Below are positions 1 to 5,601 of a stretch of DNA of 12,448 nucleotides, piece after piece (within the stretch, counting starts at the first letter, position 1; the number at the start of each line of letters is the position of its first letter). The stretch lies in NCBI GenBank assembly GCA_028065725.1, contig JAPTVL010000317.1, forward strand, positions 1-12,448, given 5' to 3'. The position numbers and the translations under genes are program-made. The notes below the pieces were generated by a model. That model saw only the letters and a program-made list of their open reading frames with translations. It did not search any database and was not told the DNA's origin. The stretch comes from Betaproteobacteria bacterium (GTDB lineage: Bacteria > Pseudomonadota > Gammaproteobacteria > Burkholderiales > Rhodocyclaceae).

Positions 1-45
1 AAGTTTGTACTGCGGTTGCTGTGAACGCATAGCCAGATCAATCGC

Positions 46-121
46 GCCGCTTTAGCTCAGTTGGTAGAGCAACCGCCTTGTAAGCGGTAGGTCATCTGTT
101 CGAGTCAGATAAGCGGCACCA
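46..121 (+). tRNA. tRNA-Thr (anticodon TGT), CCA encoded
   Basis: A full cloverleaf can be read. The 7-bp acceptor stem pairs GCCGCTT (46-52) with AAGCGGC (111-117). The D arm contains GCTCAGTTGGTAGAGC. The anticodon stem ACCGC/GCGGT encloses the loop CTTGTAA, giving anticodon TGT at 79-81 (threonine, ACA codons). The T arm contains GTTCGAGTC. Discriminator A118 is followed by an encoded CCA (119-121). The gene is intact and has its own terminator just downstream. tRNA 3' ends are classic attachment sites for tyrosine recombinases, and mobile-element genes follow, so this is probably the chromosomal edge of the element; that role is inferred. Confidence 0.97.
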
Positions 122-153
122 AAAACACCAATAGAATCAACGAATTACAGAAC

Positions 154-184
154 AAGCCCACACTAACCATGTGGGCTTTTTTTC
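154..184 (+). terminator. Rho-independent terminator of tRNA-Thr
   Basis: The inverted repeat AGCCCACA (155-162) and TGTGGGCT (170-177) encloses a 7-nt loop and is followed directly by a run of T residues (177-183). It has the standard form of a strong intrinsic terminator and lies 33 bases after the tRNA. It should end tRNA transcription before the element's genes, which therefore need their own promoter. Confidence 0.9.
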
Positions 185-191
185 GTCCTTT

Positions 192-265
192 GTGGGAACC
201 CATTCCCACTGGACTCCCATTCATTACGCAGTGACTCCACTGCGCTCATCCCACTGCATTCCCAC
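192..265. repeat. Twin 18-bp palindromes and TTCCCAC repeats beside the tRNA
   Basis: Two perfect inverted repeats have the same design, 7-bp arms around a 4-bp spacer: GTGGGAA/TTCCCAC (192-209) and CGCAGTG/CACTGCG (227-244). Their centres are 35 bp apart. TTCCCAC recurs at 259-265 and TCCCAC at 249-254. Short repeats 70-150 bp from a tRNA 3' end are typical of arm-type sites for tyrosine integrases or excisionases. This fits an attachment-site region, but no integrase or second att copy is in the window to prove it. Confidence 0.45.
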
Positions 266-326
266 ACCACGGCGACCCCCGGCGGCCGCCTGAACACCTT
301 CGCACGACGCTTTTTCAGCCAAAAAC

Positions 327-478
327 AACGAACCCGCAGAGTAAAAGTTCGTAACTAAATGTTCGTCACCAATTGTCGTCAATGACCCTAAAGACGACAG
401 AGAAGGTCCCTTCGAGCACCGAAACAGCAGACACGTTTCGTGCAGTGCTCATACGCGAAAGCTAAGTTTACATAAACT
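327..478. promoter_or_regulatory. Operator-like inverted and direct repeats upstream of the HTH gene
   Basis: This belongs to the gene-free stretch between the tRNA terminator and position 575. It is AT-richer than its surroundings. It holds GTTCGT boxes at 347 and 361 with an inverted copy (AACGAAC) at 327-333. TGTCGTC (374-380) and GACGACA (393-399) form a 7-bp inverted repeat with a 12-nt spacer. CACG-TTT-CGTG lies at 432-442 and AGTTTA-CA-TAAACT at 465-478. These are the kinds of sites expected for excisionase or repressor binding and for the promoter of the 575 operon. I could not choose a convincing -35/-10 pair. Confidence 0.35.
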
Positions 479-574
479 AAATCAACAACTTGCATTGCAG
501 AATCTCGTGGCTCAAACTTGAAAAAAGGCCAAAAACCCGGCCGGCCAAGCGCAGCACATGAGTAGGGTCGAAAA

Positions 575-904
575 ATGCAAATTGAAACCAAATTTGAAAC
601 TGAATTTCTTTCCCTGGCGGAGCACGCCGCCAGGCTGGGGGTGGCGAAAACCTGGGTCGCCAACCGCGTTGCGGCCGGCACTTGGCCAGCCCGGGTAGTG
701 AAACTCGGGCGCCGCCGGCTTGTGCACGTGGGCGAGCACCAGAGGATGGTTCGGGATTTGCTTGAGTCGGCGGGTATCAAGACGCCGCCGGCGACCCCCG
801 CCCCGGCTCCACAGGTCCCTGCGCCTGCGCAGCCCGCCAAGCGCATGCCTGGGCGGCCGCGCATGCGCATGGCCGGAGGCCATGGGGAGGTGGAGCGGAA
901 ATGA
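575..904 (+). CDS. Small excisionase/AlpA-like helix-turn-helix protein
   Basis: A 109-residue protein. Residues 11-52 look like a small MerR/AlpA/excisionase-type HTH: a helix SLAEHAARLGV, a turn, a recognition helix KTWVANRVAAG, then a wing-like stretch TWPARVVKLGRRRLVHV. Residues 70-88 form an Ala/Pro-rich linker. The tail (90-98, KRMPGRPRM) is basic and resembles an AT-hook, suggesting extra minor-groove contact. Proteins of this kind act as recombination directionality factors or as activators of integrase or late genes (AlpA, PrtN, Xis). Its place as first gene after the tRNA, with palindromes upstream, suits that role. Its stop overlaps the next start (ATGA, 901-904), so the two are probably translated together. 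The ATG at 575 follows AGTAGGG at 561-567. The fold is moderately certain; the exact role is inferred. Confidence 0.75.
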   Translation: MQIETKFETEFLSLAEHAARLGVAKTWVANRVAAGTWPARVVKLGRRRLVHVGEHQRMVRDLLESAGIKTPPATPAPAPQVPAPAQPAKRMPGRPRMRMAGGHGEVERK

Positions 905-1263
905 GCGCGCGGGCGACAGCGTGGGCTTGGGCGATGGTCAAGGCTCTCTGCGCTCCCGGCTTGCCGGGCCTCGGCCCCGCGGCCCGCCTTGTTCTGCTGA
1001 AGCTAGCGGACCGCGCGGATGAGGCCGGAGTTTGTTGGCCGGGCCACGAGCGCACGGCCTCGGACACGGGCCTATCCCCTCTGTCTGCGCGCCGGGCGAC
1101 TCAGGAACTCGAGCAGCGGGGCCTGGTCAAGGTCACCCGCCAGCGCGACCGCGCTGGCAGAAACGTGGCCAACCGCTACCAACTCGCCGTCGATGCAAAT
1201 TTCGGGCGCGCCGACTTTGCCCAGATCCCCCCTCACCCGGCACTTGATGAGGCCGACCGATGA
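901..1263 (+). CDS. Winged-helix (HTH_36-type) DNA-binding protein, replication-initiator-like
   Basis: A 120-residue protein. Residues 24-96 follow the pattern of the helix-turn-helix domain found in phage and plasmid replication proteins: GPAARLVLLKLADRAD, WPGHERTASDTGLSPLSARRATQELEQRGLV, then a beta-wing VTRQRDRAGRNVANRYQL. Family members normally carry a longer, low-complexity or effector C-terminus, which is absent here. The frame ends at 1263 with an ATGA overlap to another open frame (1260) whose sequence resembles such a tail. It overlaps the preceding HTH gene by 4 bp and lies upstream of a primase. A likely job is to bind the element's replication origin or to regulate the primase operon. 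The DNA-binding domain is well supported; the function is inferred. Confidence 0.8.
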   Translation: MSARATAWAWAMVKALCAPGLPGLGPAARLVLLKLADRADEAGVCWPGHERTASDTGLSPLSARRATQELEQRGLVKVTRQRDRAGRNVANRYQLAVDANFGRADFAQIPPHPALDEADR

Positions 1264-1484
1264 GAGGGGGTAGGGGTACAGAAGTTACGGGCGGAGGAAC
1301 ACAACGATCCCCGAATCTAAAAAAGGAAAAAGAAACACACGCGCCCTTCGGGGCCGGGTCGGGGCTGTCCTTGTTCTTTGTTTGTTTGCTTGTGGGAGTT
1401 GATTTTGATTGGGTTGATGGTTTGCCCCCCTCGCAGGGGGGCGTGTGTCCTGTTTTTGTTGCCCAGGCGAGTTGCAAAAAATGA
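1260..1484 (+). CDS. Small overlapping ORF, possible frameshifted C-terminal tail of the winged-helix gene
   Basis: The ATG at 1260 overlaps the stop of the winged-helix gene (ATGA), giving a 74-residue frame in the -1 register. Its first part (EVTGGGTQRSPNLKKEKE) resembles the Gly/Ser/Lys-rich tails that often follow HTH_36 domains in replication proteins. The remainder (residues 35-74) matches nothing I recognise and crosses a GC hairpin and a GT-rich tract. It could be a coupled small gene, the remnant of a longer winged-helix protein broken by a frameshift, or untranslated leader of the primase. It overlaps the primase start (1481) by 4 bases. Confidence that it is a real separate protein is low. 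Confidence 0.3.
   Translation: MRGGRGTEVTGGGTQRSPNLKKEKETHAPFGAGSGLSLFFVCLLVGVDFDWVDGLPPSQGGVCPVFVAQASCKK
1343..1442 (+). promoter_or_regulatory. Structured leader of the primase gene: two hairpins around a GT-rich tract
   Basis: GCCC-TTCG-GGGC (1343-1354) would form a UUCG-capped RNA hairpin. Positions 1364-1423 are strikingly T/G-rich on the + strand, with repeated TTTG units. GCCCCCC (1424-1430) and GGGGGGC (1436-1442) then form a 7-bp hairpin with loop TCGCA. A run of five T (1453-1457) follows 10 nt later, too far for a standard terminator. Two explanations fit: an attenuator or processing structure for the primase mRNA, or a single-strand initiation site of the kind RepB primases use in IncQ plasmids, where a hairpin lies next to the primer start. 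Confidence 0.35.
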
Positions 1485-2428
1485 ATCCAAGATCAAACTG
1501 GTTTGCCCCGAGTGGGGCGGACCAAATTAGTTTAGCGCAGGCTTTTGAAATCCTCCAATTTTGGAAACTGGCTGGGGCGCGGAAAATCGAGTGCGCCATT
1601 TCAAGTTATCGCCAAAGTGATAATTGTATGGGCGGGTTTTTTTGGCCAGCTTGGGCGCCCGGTGCGTTTCCTCGAATTTTGGATATTCATGAGGAAATCC
1701 CGCTATTCGAGGCCGTTCATTGGAAGTTATTGCGCTTTCAAAAAAACAGTGGGCGGCCATTTTCAATATATTGGCGGCCCGTCGATGCCGGCGATTTTGT
1801 CCATCGGCTTATTTTCTTGGACGATATTCAAGATATCGCCCCTTTCTCTCAAAATCGACACGTCGCACTTGAAACATCGCCGAGTAATTATCAAGTCTGG
1901 CTGATGCTGGAAATGAAGCCGTCCATCGAACGGCGACTCGAATACCAGGGCGCGGTTCGAGAAATGCATGGCGGCGATCCCGGGGCGGGCGGCAAATTGA
2001 GGTGGACGCGCATGCCCGGGTCAATTAACAGAAAACTCGGGAAAGAGAATTTTATAACGCGGCTGGTGAATATAAATATGGAAGGAAAGTTTGTTGATCC
2101 GTCCAAACTTAATCTGAAATCGCCGCATCCATTCCAGGTCAACGTCAACTCGCCGGGATTGAAGCCAAAGCCGGTGATGAAATCAAGTTGCCCGCTTGAC
2201 TTGTCGCCAGCGGAGGTAAAAACAATGCTGATTGAGTATAACTCGCGCGGCGCATCGTCGGCGTCCGAGCATGATATTAAAGCCACAATGTCTCTTATTA
2301 AGAAGGGGGTTAATGACGATTCAATCACGAATGCACTTATTGAAATCGCCGCGGATCGGAATAAAAACGATCCGGTCGATTATGCAAATCGCACCGTTAG
2401 AAAAGCGCATACCTATCTATCTAAATAG
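1481..2428 (+). CDS. RepB-type DNA primase (archaeo-eukaryotic primase fold)
   Basis: A 315-residue protein from ATG 1481; a GTG at 1445 would add 12 residues but lies next to the GC hairpin and lacks a good ribosome site. The middle matches the RepB_primase family: FLDDI (112-116) with candidate metal-binding acidic residues, ETSPSNYQVWL (131-141), GGDPGA (164-169) and RMPGSINRK (177-185). The C-terminal helices (about 260-310, SEHDIKATMSLIKKG...DYANRTVRKA) resemble the helical bundle that follows the catalytic domain in RSF1010 RepB'. It should synthesise primers for the element's replication or for the complementary strand after transfer. No replicative helicase or RepC-like initiator is in the window, so it may rely on the winged-helix protein or on host helicase. 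The gene is clearly AT-richer than the transfer genes, suggesting a different origin. Confidence 0.85.
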   Translation: MNPRSNWFAPSGADQISLAQAFEILQFWKLAGARKIECAISSYRQSDNCMGGFFWPAWAPGAFPRILDIHEEIPLFEAVHWKLLRFQKNSGRPFSIYWRPVDAGDFVHRLIFLDDIQDIAPFSQNRHVALETSPSNYQVWLMLEMKPSIERRLEYQGAVREMHGGDPGAGGKLRWTRMPGSINRKLGKENFITRLVNINMEGKFVDPSKLNLKSPHPFQVNVNSPGLKPKPVMKSSCPLDLSPAEVKTMLIEYNSRGASSASEHDIKATMSLIKKGVNDDSITNALIEIAADRNKNDPVDYANRTVRKAHTYLSK

Positions 2429-2449
2429 TTAAACCACCAAGGAGCACCA

Positions 2450-2935
2450 ATGATTTACGACCCTTTCAATTCAGAAAATGCTGAGTTTCTCTTTGACCCG
2501 GCCGACTCCGAAAATGAGGTTTTTGGAATCAATATTTCACTAAAGAGAGTGCAAGATGACGATATTGTTTTTCCACGGCGCAAAAAAAGGGCAGTCGCGC
2601 TTATCGAATTCGAGTTCGCACAACAAACTCTGCAATTCGGTTTTCATCGCCCGGTTATCGGACGCGACAAAATAAGCCCCTTGGTTCTCAATTCTGACCG
2701 GGAATGTGAGGTGGAGTCGCCCGAGAAAATCGCCTTAATGATTTCCGCCAAGTTTGGAACCCCGCCTCATTATTCTGCCTTGATTTTGCGTGTCGCCAGT
2801 TCAATGGCTTCACATTCCATCGACAAATTTGAAACGGACCGGCACGCCAAACTGGTATTCGGCGGCGGACCTGTCGAGTTCCGTGACCAGGGCCGGCCAG
2901 GTCCAGCCGAGGCCACCGACCAGCCCCAGCCATGA
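2450..2935 (+). CDS. Hypothetical protein (unrecognised)
   Basis: A 161-residue protein with a very good ribosome site (AAGGAG at 2439-2444, 5 nt before ATG). It begins 21 bases after the primase stop, so the two are probably one operon. I recognise no family. The N-terminus (1-25) is acidic and rich in Asp/Glu/Phe, residues 40-52 hold a basic patch (PRRKKRAVALIEF), the middle is mixed alpha/beta in character, and the last 25 residues are Gly/Pro/Gln-rich and likely disordered. There is no signal peptide or membrane segment. AT-rich codon use like that of the primase, set against the GC-rich genes to the right, suggests the pair moved together. It ends at the left edge of the predicted oriT. 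A role in replication or in the relaxosome is possible but unsupported. Confidence 0.8.
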   Translation: MIYDPFNSENAEFLFDPADSENEVFGINISLKRVQDDDIVFPRRKKRAVALIEFEFAQQTLQFGFHRPVIGRDKISPLVLNSDRECEVESPEKIALMISAKFGTPPHYSALILRVASSMASHSIDKFETDRHAKLVFGGGPVEFRDQGRPGPAEATDQPQP

Positions 2936-2986
2936 GCCCTTTTTTTGAGCACACCCCACCGCACCTGTCGGTGCGCGCGCCATGCG

Positions 2987-3101
2987 GCTTCATCGCGATT
3001 CATCGCGATTCGCGCCCGGCGCGCAACGGCGGCGCGGCCTTCAGATTCACGATGATTCGCGGTGATTCACAAAAAATGCTTTGCGTGAGTTGTTGCGAAT
3101 C
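2987..3101. repeat. Helically phased GNTTC boxes, likely accessory-protein binding sites
   Basis: A 10-bp unit CATCGCGATT is exactly duplicated in tandem (2991-3000, 3001-3010), giving GNTTC at 2987, 2997 and 3007. A second set, GATTCAC, GATTCGC, GATTCAC, starts at 3044, 3054 and 3064, again every 10 bp. The last member lies in the palindrome GTGATTCAC (3062-3070). An inverted copy GCGAATC lies at 3095-3101. Short boxes one helical turn apart are how ribbon-helix-helix dimers bind cooperatively, and the next gene encodes such a protein. Confidence 0.6.
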
Positions 3102-3109
3102 AGTTAAAT
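3081..3109 (+). promoter_or_regulatory. Possible promoter of the accessory-coupling-relaxase operon
   Basis: TTGCGT (3081-3086) and TTAAAT (3104-3109) are separated by 17 bp and lie 20 bp before the accessory gene's start. The match to sigma-70 consensus is modest (3/6 and 4/6). The inverted operator box GCGAATC (3095-3101) falls inside the spacer, so autoregulation by the ribbon-helix-helix protein, as TrwA does in R388, would be natural. Not proven. Confidence 0.3.
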
Positions 3110-3128
3110 CTTAATCCTGGAGAAAACA

Positions 3129-3407
3129 ATGGGCCCCTTGCAAAAACCCTTGACCGTGCGATTCTCAACCGAGGAATTCGCTTTTCTTTCAGACTTGGCG
3201 GAGTCGCATGGCGTATCCGTGAACGGTGCGGTTCGCCTAGTGGTCCAAGCCGCGCTCTCGGACGGGCGTGATTCACACAGGCTGGCCGCGCTAGAAGGTC
3301 GCCTCGACCGTTTTGCCGCCGACACGAATCGACGGCTCGACGATTTACTCGAAAAGCTCGCCCTGATCGCGACGGCCATTTCGGAAAATGAACATGAACA
3401 TGCGTGA
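3129..3407 (+). CDS. Ribbon-helix-helix relaxosome accessory protein, TrwA-like
   Basis: A 92-residue protein with ribosome site TGGAGA (3118-3123). Residues 8-13 (TVRFST region) fit the DNA-binding beta strand, 15-27 helix A and 30-43 helix B (SVNGAVRLVVQAAL), the standard ribbon-helix-helix pattern. Residues 50-83 form a heptad-like Leu/Ala/Arg helix, likely a coiled coil for tetramer formation. In R388 the equivalent TrwA (about 120 residues) binds oriT, stimulates the relaxase and coupling ATPase, and represses its own operon. The gene lies directly after the predicted oriT with its 10-bp-phased boxes, and its 3' end overlaps the coupling-protein start by 20 bases, so the two are translationally linked. 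Similarity to TrwA is by fold and position, not by clear sequence identity. Confidence 0.82.
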   Translation: MGPLQKPLTVRFSTEEFAFLSDLAESHGVSVNGAVRLVVQAALSDGRDSHRLAALEGRLDRFAADTNRRLDDLLEKLALIATAISENEHEHA

Positions 3408-5598
3408 TCAATATCAGCGCCCGCCTTGGGCGTGGGCCGAGGGTGTCGTCCTCGGCGGTCTGGCTGGCAGTATTGTTTATGCCGCTGGCTGGCTCGCGAT
3501 GATGACTATGGTTGGCTCTACATCGAAGGCGGCGCTGATTGATGCGTGGCACTGGTTATCCGCGCACTCGGCCTTTGTGAATTTTTTGGTCCAAAATTTC
3601 CAGACCTTTCATTCACGTGGAATATCGGCCGCATGGCAATACATTTTTGTTTATATGGGGGGCTGGCTGATTTCTTTAATCGCGGTTGCAATCATGATTC
3701 TGGTCGCGTATTTTTCCGCACGACCGAACGATCCCACCGGCGTGCGTCATTTGCGTGGTCCGCGCCTGATCGAGGGCGCGCCGAAAATCAAGGGCGATGG
3801 TATTGAGTTTCTCCCGGGTTGGCGGTACACGATGCGCGATGAGCGCGCACACGGGATTTTCCTCGGCTCCAGCGGGTCGGGTAAAACAACGCTTCTTCGC
3901 AAGATTATCCGCGCCGCGCTCGCGCGCGGCGACAAAATCTTGATTTCGGACAGCAAAGGCGATTTTGTGTCCGAGCTCGAAAAGGTGATTATCTTCGCGC
4001 CGTGGGATAAAAGAAGCCACAGATGGGCAATCGGGAAGGATCTCGACGACGAACTGCTGCTCGTCGAATGGGCGACGAACACCATCCCCGTTCCTAAATC
4101 AGGTGATCCAGTATGGGCGCAAGCGGCGCAATCGATTTTAATCGCGGCACTGTCACAAATTCGCGCGGAGCGTGGTTCCGATTGGTTTCTTTCTGATCTT
4201 CGCCAAATGCTTCTCCAACTTTTGCGCGACGGGCAGCGCGTCCAGAAATCCGTTCGTGAATATTTGCCCGAAGCCGCCGGCATCGTGCAGGACACCCGCG
4301 GTAAAACATTCGCCAGTATTATGATGAACTTGAGCGCGGCGATGCGCGCGCTTTTGCTGCTCTGTAAACTGGACGCGCGTTTGGCCGCGGCGCGGGCTCC
4401 GGCACTTTCTCTGCGCGCTTGGGCGCACGCGAAATCCGCCGCGCCGCTGGTGCTGCTGCACCACCAGCAGGCGGCCGCTATGACCAAATCATGGTGCTCC
4501 GGGACCCTCGATTACCTCGTTTCTCATTTCGCAGGGCAGCCCGATTGCCCCCCCGAGCGGAATCGGACATGGTTCATCCTCGACGAAGCGCCACAGCTCG
4601 GCCGGGTTGATTCGCTGATTCGTGGACTTGAGATTCTCCGGTCGAAGGGCGTCCGGATCTGGTTGGGTGTTCAAAGCCCTGCGCAATTTGTACACATCTA
4701 CTCGGATGATCTCTGGCGAATCGTCGCCGACAACACCTCCTGGAAATTTGTTACAAGAATCCAAGGTGACGAATCCGCGAACTGGGCGGAACGCATGGCA
4801 GGCCAGCGGATCGTCGAGCGCTACAGTCGGACCCGGACAGGGCGAGAGAGTACCGAGACCTGGACTCGCGGTGCCCCCGAGCCGGTGATGCCGGCAGCCG
4901 AATTCCGTACCCGGCTGGAGCCTGATCGCGCCGGTGTTTACGCGCTCGCGCTCATCCCGGGCTCCAGAAATATTTACCGGTTTCATGCGCCGTACGACAC
5001 GATTCCGAAGTTTCGTGAACCGCGTGTGCTCTGGGGCACCGACCTGCGCGTGGACCTGCGCGAGTTCGACGCGCAGCGCCGCCAACTCGCCGAGCAGGCT
5101 TCTAGCCCCATGCCCGATGGCGAGAGTACCGCCCCCGGTCAGGCGCAGGTTGCAGCAGGCGGCTCAGCAGGCGGCTCAGCAGGCGGCTTCGACGCGGACC
5201 TGACGGCATGGCTGCAGGCCCAGGCGCAGACCGCCGGCGATGCACCTGCCACCCTGGCTGCCCCAGCGGCGCAGCCGGAGGCTGACGGCACAGAGGCCGC
5301 AGCGGACTCGGCCGACGAGCAGGTTGGCGAGGCCGTGGTCGGCCAGGCCGCCGAGCACCTAGCCGACGCCATATTGCCCGGCGCCGGCGCAGTGGTCCAG
5401 GCGCTCGACCTGGCTGCCAAAATCGTCGAGGTCTCTGACGCAGGCGCTGTCGGCACCGCGGCGCCGGCAGCGCCGATGCCAACAGCGGCGCCGGCCGCGC
5501 CGCCGGCGGACCCGTTTAAAGCGCTGGCGCGGCGATATGGATCCGCCAAGCTTCGCCACGAGTCCGACGACGAGTCCGACGAAGACGAGAAGGATTGA
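3388..5598 (+). CDS. trwB: Type IV coupling protein (TrwB/TraD/VirD4 family ATPase)
   Basis: A 736-residue inner-membrane ATPase that docks the relaxase-DNA complex to the secretion channel and drives DNA through. Two N-terminal membrane spans are visible (about 20-42 and 85-109). The Walker A motif GSSGSGKT is at 160-167 and Walker B with the catalytic Glu (TWFILDE) at 394-400, followed by QLGRVDSLIRGLEILRSKGVRIWLGVQS typical of TrwB/TraD (interrupted here only by family variation). R388 TrwB has 507 residues; the excess is a low-complexity tail from about 570, with an AGGS repeat (588-600), long Ala/Pro stretches and an acidic end (ESDDESDEDEKD). F TraD likewise uses its C-terminal tail to bind an accessory protein. 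Three in-frame ATGs (3388, 3394, 3400) all overlap the accessory gene; the exact start is unclear. Stop is 3 bases before the relaxase start. Confidence 0.93.
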   Translation: MNMNMRDQYQRPPWAWAEGVVLGGLAGSIVYAAGWLAMMTMVGSTSKAALIDAWHWLSAHSAFVNFLVQNFQTFHSRGISAAWQYIFVYMGGWLISLIAVAIMILVAYFSARPNDPTGVRHLRGPRLIEGAPKIKGDGIEFLPGWRYTMRDERAHGIFLGSSGSGKTTLLRKIIRAALARGDKILISDSKGDFVSELEKVIIFAPWDKRSHRWAIGKDLDDELLLVEWATNTIPVPKSGDPVWAQAAQSILIAALSQIRAERGSDWFLSDLRQMLLQLLRDGQRVQKSVREYLPEAAGIVQDTRGKTFASIMMNLSAAMRALLLLCKLDARLAAARAPALSLRAWAHAKSAAPLVLLHHQQAAAMTKSWCSGTLDYLVSHFAGQPDCPPERNRTWFILDEAPQLGRVDSLIRGLEILRSKGVRIWLGVQSPAQFVHIYSDDLWRIVADNTSWKFVTRIQGDESANWAERMAGQRIVERYSRTRTGRESTETWTRGAPEPVMPAAEFRTRLEPDRAGVYALALIPGSRNIYRFHAPYDTIPKFREPRVLWGTDLRVDLREFDAQRRQLAEQASSPMPDGESTAPGQAQVAAGGSAGGSAGGFDADLTAWLQAQAQTAGDAPATLAAPAAQPEADGTEAAADSADEQVGEAVVGQAAEHLADAILPGAGAVVQALDLAAKIVEVSDAGAVGTAAPAAPMPTAAPAAPPADPFKALARRYGSAKLRHESDDESDEDEKD
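5155..5188 (+). repeat. 12-bp tandem repeat in the coupling-protein tail
   Basis: GCAGGCGGCTCA occurs at 5155-5166 and 5167-5178, with a partial third copy at 5179-5188. It encodes AGGS-AGGS-AGG in frame, marking the start of the disordered C-terminal extension. A second 12-bp duplication (GAGTCCGACGAC at 5560-5571, 11/12 match at 5572-5583) builds the acidic end. Both keep the frame and probably arose by slippage. Confidence 0.8.
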
Positions 5599-5601
5599 GT
5601 C

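Larger units (their letters stand above)
2936..3128 (-). other. oriT: Predicted origin of transfer (oriT) with nic on the minus strand
   Basis: This gene-free gap sits directly before the TrwA-like, TrwB-like and TrwC-like genes, where R388 has its oriT. On the minus strand, 2976 down to 2960 reads GCGCACCGACAGGTGCG, differing at one loop base from the R388 TrwC recognition hairpin as I remember it (loop GAAA). It is followed by GTGGGGTGT/G (2959-2950), which equals the core of the F-plasmid nic site. The predicted nick is between 2951 and 2950, 9 nt after the hairpin; in R388 it is 8 nt after. Between the hairpin and the accessory gene lie GNTTC boxes in two 10-bp-phased triplets (2987, 2997, 3007 and 3044, 3054, 3064). 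Transfer would lead leftward and bring the tra genes in last. The match to known nic sites is from memory; the position and arrangement are seen directly. Confidence 0.75.

Noticed and set aside
1424..1457. GC hairpin plus T run as an intrinsic terminator before the primase
   Set aside because: The T run starts 10 nt after the stem and is interrupted, which is poor for intrinsic termination; attenuation is left open in the feature entry.
1445..1480. GTG 1445 as primase start
   Set aside because: It abuts the 1424-1442 hairpin, has no usable ribosome site and adds Cys-rich residues (SCFCCPGE) unlike the family; ATG 1481 is preferred.
2960..2975. Hairpin at 2960-2975 read as a terminator for the 2450 gene
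   Set aside because: The T run (2940-2946) lies before the hairpin on the + strand, and on the minus strand the hairpin is followed by GTGGGGTGT, so neither strand makes a terminator; the oriT reading fits better.
2987..3070. CRISPR-like or iteron array
   Set aside because: Units are only about 10 bp with no unique spacers, too short for CRISPR and too short and contiguous for typical plasmid iterons; phased operator sites explain them.
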